The notes under the pieces were generated by a model that was not told the DNA's origin, ran no database searches, and saw only the letters and a program-made list of their open reading frames with translations. A DNA stretch of 12,260 bases from Trueperaceae bacterium. GTDB lineage: Bacteria > Deinococcota > Deinococci > Deinococcales > Trueperaceae. Of the stretch, positions 8,814 to 12,260 are shown in pieces. Within the stretch, counting starts at the first letter, position 1, and every line of letters begins with the position of its first letter. The stretch lies in the NCBI GenBank assembly GCA_003567075.1, contig PXAU01000257.1, positions 1 through 12,260 of the forward strand, in the 5' to 3' direction. A program made the translations under genes and the position numbers.

Positions 8814-10150
8814 GCGGCCCACTCCCGCCGGCGCGGGTACAGCGACTCGCCCTGGTCGACGAGGTGCTCGTACTCGTGCCGGAAGTGCTCGAAGCTGGCC
8901 TGCACCGGCATGGCGCAGGCGTCGGCCAAGGGACAGAAGGCGGTGCCGCGCATGTGCTTGACCATGTCCTCCATGAGCGCGAGGTCCTCGTGCGTCCCCT
9001 GCCCCGCGAGCAGCTTCTGGTACATCTTCGGCAGCCAGGTCGCGCTCCCCTCGCGGCAGGGCGTGCACTTGCCGCAGGACTCGTGGGCGTAGAAGCGCAC
9101 CACGTTGTAGTAGGCGTCGACGATGCACTTGCGCTCGGGGATCACGATCACCCCGCCGGTGCCGAGCATGCTGCGGTGCTTGGCCATGGTGCCGTAGTCC
9201 ATCGGCAGGTCGAGCGTGGCGTCGCTCCAGGGCAGCAGCGGCGTGGACGAGCCGCCAGGGATGATGGCCTTGGCGGGCTCGCTGGGGCCGCCGGCCAGCT
9301 CCATGATGAGCTCACGGAACGTTGCTCCCATCGGCACCTCGTACACGCCCGGCCGGGCGACCGGGCCCGACACCTGGTAGAGCTTCATGCCCTTGCTGTC
9401 GTCGGTGCCCATGGCGGCGTGCCACGCCGCGCCGCGCGCGACGATGTGCACGGCGGCACAGAAGCTCTCGACGTTGTTGATGGTACTGGGCAGGCCGTAG
9501 ACACCCGCTTGCGCCGGGAAGGGCGGCTTCAGCCGCGGGTTGGCGCGCAGCCCCTCGAACGAGTTCATGAGCGCCGTCTCCTCGCCGCAGATGTAGGCAC
9601 CGGCGCCGCGGTGCAGGATCAGATCGAAGTCGAACTCGCTGCCGAGGACGCCCCGGCCCAGGATGCCGGCCGCGCGCGCCTCGTCGATCGCCGCGGCGAG
9701 GCGCCCGTAGGCGTGGTAGTACTCGCCTCGGACGTACACCACGCCGATGGTGGCCTGGATCGCCCAGCCGGCGATCAGCATGCCCTCGATCAGCTGGTGG
9801 GGGTCGTCCTCGAGCAGGTAGCGGTCCTTGAAGCTGCCGGGCTCGGACTCGTCGGCGTTGCAGACGATGAAGCGCTGCCGGCCGTCGACCGGCGGCATGA
9901 ACGACCACTTGACGCCGGTGGGGAAACCGGCGCCGCCGCGGCCGCGCAGCCCCGAGGCCTTCACCTCGTCGACGACGGCCTTGGGCTCCAGCCCCAGCGC
10001 CTTGCTCGCCGCCTCGTAGCCGCCGTGCGAGCGGTAGTAGCTCAGGGTGTGGCTGCCCGGCACACCGACGTGGGCGTAGAGGGTGGGCTCGAAACGCGGG
10101 TCGAAGCGGCTGGTGATCGGCTTCGGCGCGCTGCTCGCGGTGTCGCTCAC
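8810..10150 (-). CDS. nuoF: NADH-quinone oxidoreductase subunit F (NADH/FMN-binding, cluster N3)
   Basis: Catalytic entry subunit: it binds NADH and FMN, takes the hydride and passes electrons singly to N3. From the GTG at 10150 it has 446 residues (Thermus Nqo1 438). The flavin/nucleotide region shows GLRGRGGAGFPTGVKW (67-82) and NADESEPGSFKDR (98-110), followed by GAGAYICGEETAL (182-194) and PSTINNVES (221-229). N3 ligands are Cys359, Cys362, Cys365 (SCGKCTPCREG) and Cys406 (TAFCPLADA). The first roughly 15 residues (Ser/Pro-rich) look like a flexible leader. The GTG overlaps the nuoE stop (GTGA), with the purine-rich AGGAAGGGGGT just upstream. The extra 61 codons open upstream belong to another frame of nuoE. 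NuoE and NuoG flank it, forming the complete NADH-oxidising module. Confidence 0.97.
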   Translation of the reverse strand: MSDTASSAPKPITSRFDPRFEPTLYAHVGVPGSHTLSYYRSHGGYEAASKALGLEPKAVVDEVKASGLRGRGGAGFPTGVKWSFMPPVDGRQRFIVCNADESEPGSFKDRYLLEDDPHQLIEGMLIAGWAIQATIGVVYVRGEYYHAYGRLAAAIDEARAAGILGRGVLGSEFDFDLILHRGAGAYICGEETALMNSFEGLRANPRLKPPFPAQAGVYGLPSTINNVESFCAAVHIVARGAAWHAAMGTDDSKGMKLYQVSGPVARPGVYEVPMGATFRELIMELAGGPSEPAKAIIPGGSSTPLLPWSDATLDLPMDYGTMAKHRSMLGTGGVIVIPERKCIVDAYYNVVRFYAHESCGKCTPCREGSATWLPKMYQKLLAGQGTHEDLALMEDMVKHMRGTAFCPLADACAMPVQASFEHFRHEYEHLVDQGESLYPRRREWAA

Positions 10151-10731
10151 GCGGCACCCCCTTCCTGGTCCGGGGCGTTGGGCTCGTTGTCGCCGCCGCG
10201 CTCGAGCGTCGGCTCGGGCAAGGTGTCGCGCCGCATGGCGTCGAGCAACGCGCGGCAGCGCGAGCGCGAGACCCGTTCGAAGTAGGTGTCGTTCACCTGC
10301 AGCACCGGTGCCGTGCCGCACGAGCCGAGGCACTCGACGTACTGAAGCGAGAATCGCCCCTCCGGGTCGGTCTCGCCGTTCACCAGATCGAGTTCATCCT
10401 CGAGGAAGTCGGCCAACGTGTCGGCGCCGGCGAGCGAGCACGACAGGGTGCGGCAGACCTGCAGGTGATACCGGCCCACCGGGTGCTCGTGGTAGGTGCC
10501 GTAGAAGCTCATCACGCCCTTGACCTCGGTGGCGTGCAGACCCAGGATCTCGGCGATCTCCTCGACCCGCGCCTCGGAGACGTGGCGCTCGGCGCGCTGG
10601 ACCTCCCACAGCAGCGGCATGAGCGCACTACGGCGGCCGTACTCGGGATAGCGAGCGAGGATCTCGCTCAGCCGCTCCTGCTTGTCGGCGAAGAACGGCG
10701 TGACGGTCGGGAGCGGTTGGCGGCTGCTCAC
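10147..10731 (-). CDS. nuoE: NADH-quinone oxidoreductase subunit E (thioredoxin-like [2Fe-2S], N1a)
   Basis: Small peripheral subunit paired with NuoF; it carries the off-path cluster N1a. From the GTG at 10731 it has 194 residues (usual about 160-220). An N-terminal helical part (about 15-80, with SALMPLLWEVQRAERHVSE and GVMSFYGTYHE) is followed by the thioredoxin-like domain. N1a ligands are Cys93 and Cys98 (QVCRTLSCSLAG) and Cys134 and Cys138 (VECLGSCGTAPVLQVND). The last 25 residues are acidic and Pro/Gly-rich and probably disordered. The GTG overlaps the nuoD stop (GTGA), with a moderate GGGAG about ten bases upstream. The frame is open far upstream (to about 11421) inside nuoD, but that part is Arg-rich shadow sequence. 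Confidence 0.97.
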   Translation of the reverse strand: MSSRQPLPTVTPFFADKQERLSEILARYPEYGRRSALMPLLWEVQRAERHVSEARVEEIAEILGLHATEVKGVMSFYGTYHEHPVGRYHLQVCRTLSCSLAGADTLADFLEDELDLVNGETDPEGRFSLQYVECLGSCGTAPVLQVNDTYFERVSRSRCRALLDAMRRDTLPEPTLERGGDNEPNAPDQEGGAA

Positions 10732-11957
10732 TTGTCGACGTCTCCCATGACCGGGTCCATGGTGGCGATGTTGACCACCATGTCGGCGAACAGCCCGCCC
10801 ACGCAGGCGGCCTCGAGCGATTGCAGGTTGACCAGGCTTGGCACGCGGACCTTCACGCGGTACGGCATCGAGCCACCGTCGCTGACGACGTAGTAGCCGA
10901 GCTCGCCGCGGGCGGACTCGGTGGGCACGTACGCGGCGCCACGCGGCGGGTGGAAGCCTTCGGTCACCAGCTTGAAGTGGAAGATCACCGCCTCCATCGA
11001 TGTCTCGAGCTCGCTGCGGGGCGGCAGGCTGATGCGGCGGTCGGGGTCCTGCACCGGACCGGGTTCGAGGCGGTCGAGCGCCTGCTCGACGATCCGCAGG
11101 CTCTGCTCCATCTCGAGCATGCGCATCTCGAAGCGCGCGCTGGCATCGCCGACGGTGCTGGTCGGCACGTCGAAGGCGTAGTCCTCGTAGCCCGAGTAGG
11201 GCTCCGCCTTGCGGAAGTCGAGCGGCACGCCGCTGGCGCGCAGGCTGGGGCCGGTCAAGCCGTGCTCGAGCGCCTGCTCGCGCGAGAGCACCCCGACGCC
11301 CTTGGTGCGGCTGACGAAGATATCGTTCTTCGCGAACATCGCGGCGTACTGGTCCATCATCTTCGGAAAGGAGGCCAGGAACGCGCGGACGTCGTGCTCG
11401 AAGCCCTCGGGGACGTCGCACGCGAGCCCACCCACGCGGAAGTAGCCGTAGTTCATGCGCACGCCGCTGACCGACTCGAAGATGTCGAGCAGCTGTTCGC
11501 GTTCGCGCATCGTGTAGAAGAAGGGCGTGAGGGCACCCATGTCGAGGATGCCGGTCCCGAAGAAGATCAGGTGGCTGGCGATACGGTTGAGCTCGGTCAG
11601 GATCACCCGGATCCGCTGGGCGCGCTCGGGCACGCAGGCGTCCATCAGCTTCTCGACGCTGAGCACGTAGGCCAGGTCGTGCCCGAAACCGTGCACGTAG
11701 TCCATGCGGTTGGAGTACGTGACCCCCTGTTGGTACGTGCGGTGCTCGAAGGTCTTCTCGAAGCCCGTGTGGAGGTAGCCGATGACCGGGCTGATGCGCG
11801 CGATGACCTCGCCGTCGAGGTCGACGACCAGCCTCAGCACCCCGTGGGTGCTGGGGTGTTGCGGCCCGACGTTGATGCGCATGAGCTTGGTCTCGAAGTC
11901 GCCGCTCTGCTCCTCGGCCACGGTCATGGCCTGGTAGCCGGAGGCTCGCATGCTCAT
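10728..11957 (-). CDS. nuoD: NADH-quinone oxidoreductase subunit D (49-kDa quinone-site subunit)
   Basis: Peripheral-arm subunit related to the large subunit of NiFe hydrogenases; with NuoB and NuoH it forms the quinone-reduction site. It has 409 residues, the same length as Thermus Nqo4 as I recall it. The N-terminal loop NVGPQHPSTHGVLRLV carries His38, and YSNRMDYVHGFGHD carries Tyr87; these are the two residues that contact the quinone headgroup, at the Thermus numbering. Other landmarks are IGYLHTGFEKTFEHRTY (59-75), FFGTGILDMGALTPFF (132-147), GLTGPSLRASG (233-243), YVPTESARGELGYYVVSDGG (343-362) and the C-terminal MDPVMGDVDK. The ATG at 11957 overlaps the nuoC stop (ATGA) and has GGAGG seven bases before it; a second in-frame ATG two codons later is less well placed. 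Confidence 0.98.
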   Translation of the reverse strand: MSMRASGYQAMTVAEEQSGDFETKLMRINVGPQHPSTHGVLRLVVDLDGEVIARISPVIGYLHTGFEKTFEHRTYQQGVTYSNRMDYVHGFGHDLAYVLSVEKLMDACVPERAQRIRVILTELNRIASHLIFFGTGILDMGALTPFFYTMREREQLLDIFESVSGVRMNYGYFRVGGLACDVPEGFEHDVRAFLASFPKMMDQYAAMFAKNDIFVSRTKGVGVLSREQALEHGLTGPSLRASGVPLDFRKAEPYSGYEDYAFDVPTSTVGDASARFEMRMLEMEQSLRIVEQALDRLEPGPVQDPDRRISLPPRSELETSMEAVIFHFKLVTEGFHPPRGAAYVPTESARGELGYYVVSDGGSMPYRVKVRVPSLVNLQSLEAACVGGLFADMVVNIATMDPVMGDVDK

Positions 11958-12260
11958 CGCTCGTCCTCCCCGTCGCCCGCCGACCCGCCTGGGGTGGCGC
12001 CGCCGCTGGCGCTGGGCTCGGGCCGCTGTTCGGACACGACGCCCTTGCGAGCGCCGCCGACCCAGCCGGTCAGCCCCTGGCTGGCGCCGATCATGCCGGC
12101 GCGGAACGCAGCAGGATCGAGGAAGCGGCCCTCGTTGAAGAGCGTGGGCGTCTCGCCGAGCGGGAAGTCCTTGCGCAGCGGGTGGCCCTCGAGGTCTTCC
12201 GGCGTGAGGATCTTGCGCAGGTTCGGATGGCCTCCGAACTCGATGCCGAAGAAGTCGTAC
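11954..12260 (-). CDS. nuoC: NADH-quinone oxidoreductase subunit C, C-terminal 101 residues (cut by window edge)
   Basis: Peripheral-arm subunit (30-kDa family) that packs against NuoD; it binds no cofactor. The visible part begins with YDFFGIEFGGHPNLRKI, part of the family signature, followed by LTPEDLEGHPLRKDFPLGE and PTLFNEGRF, which match Thermus Nqo5 closely as I recall it. The last roughly 28 residues (VVSEQRPEPSASGG onward) are low-complexity and acidic, and probably disordered. The N-terminal part (about 100 or more residues) lies beyond the window. The stop overlaps the nuoD start (ATGA), so C and D are separate but coupled genes, unlike the fused NuoCD of E. coli. Confidence 0.95.
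   Translation of the reverse strand, partial: YDFFGIEFGGHPNLRKILTPEDLEGHPLRKDFPLGETPTLFNEGRFLDPAAFRAGMIGASQGLTGWVGGARKGVVSEQRPEPSASGGATPGGSAGDGEDER
11965..11969 (-). promoter_or_regulatory. Ribosome binding site of nuoD
   Basis: GGAGG on the minus strand, seven bases before the ATG at 11957 and within the last codons of nuoC. It favours 11957 over the alternative ATG at 11951. Confidence 0.75.

Overview
This window is an internal slice of a single, tightly packed minus-strand operon for bacterial respiratory complex I (NADH:quinone oxidoreductase, type I, nuo/nqo). Read in the direction of transcription (right to left) it runs nuoC (3' part) - nuoD - nuoE - nuoF - nuoG - nuoH - nuoI - nuoJ - nuoK - nuoL - nuoM - nuoN (5' part). 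This is the classical order. nuoA, nuoB and the start of nuoC should lie beyond the right edge, and the rest of nuoN beyond the left edge.

Organism: DNA is very GC-rich, with strong G/C third-position bias. NuoC and NuoD are separate genes (not fused as in E. coli). Several subunits resemble Thermus thermophilus Nqo proteins closely, as recalled from memory: the NuoC C-terminus, NuoD (same length, same quinone-site numbering), NuoI, and the HPSG...GTLYKVG stretch of NuoM. I infer a high-GC member of Deinococcota (Thermus/Deinococcus/Truepera group), probably not Thermus itself. No rRNA or other marker is present to confirm this.

Layout: 11954-12260 and 10728-11957 encode the quinone-module subunits NuoC and NuoD. 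6384-10731 encodes the NADH-dehydrogenase arm (NuoE, F, G), with the ligands for N1a, FMN/N3, N1b, N5 and N4. 5370-6383 and 4809-5336 encode NuoH (quinone chamber/heel) and NuoI (N6a/N6b). 1-4809 encodes the membrane arm NuoJ, K, L, M, N. Electrons pass from NADH to FMN (NuoF), along the Fe-S chain of NuoG and NuoI to N2 (NuoB, outside the window) and to quinone at the NuoB/NuoD/NuoH interface. Charged residues in NuoH, J, K, L, M and N carry the coupled proton translocation.

Almost every junction is an overlap of 1-4 bases (ATGA, GTGA or TGATG) or a direct abutment. The only real gap is 33 bp between nuoH and nuoI, and it is filled by the nuoI ribosome binding site. No internal promoter, terminator, RNA gene, CRISPR array or mobile element is seen, and no stretch over 300 bases lacks a gene.

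The window is mostly ordinary complex I and I do not see a new system in it. The points worth a second look are three. NuoG has lost all four cysteine positions of the off-pathway cluster N7 while keeping their exact spacing. NuoJ has a hydrophilic C-terminal tail built on four 15-bp repeats (T/A-R-A-D-A), which also place in-frame ATG codons ahead of nuoK. A 16-bp perfect palindrome lies just before nuoK.
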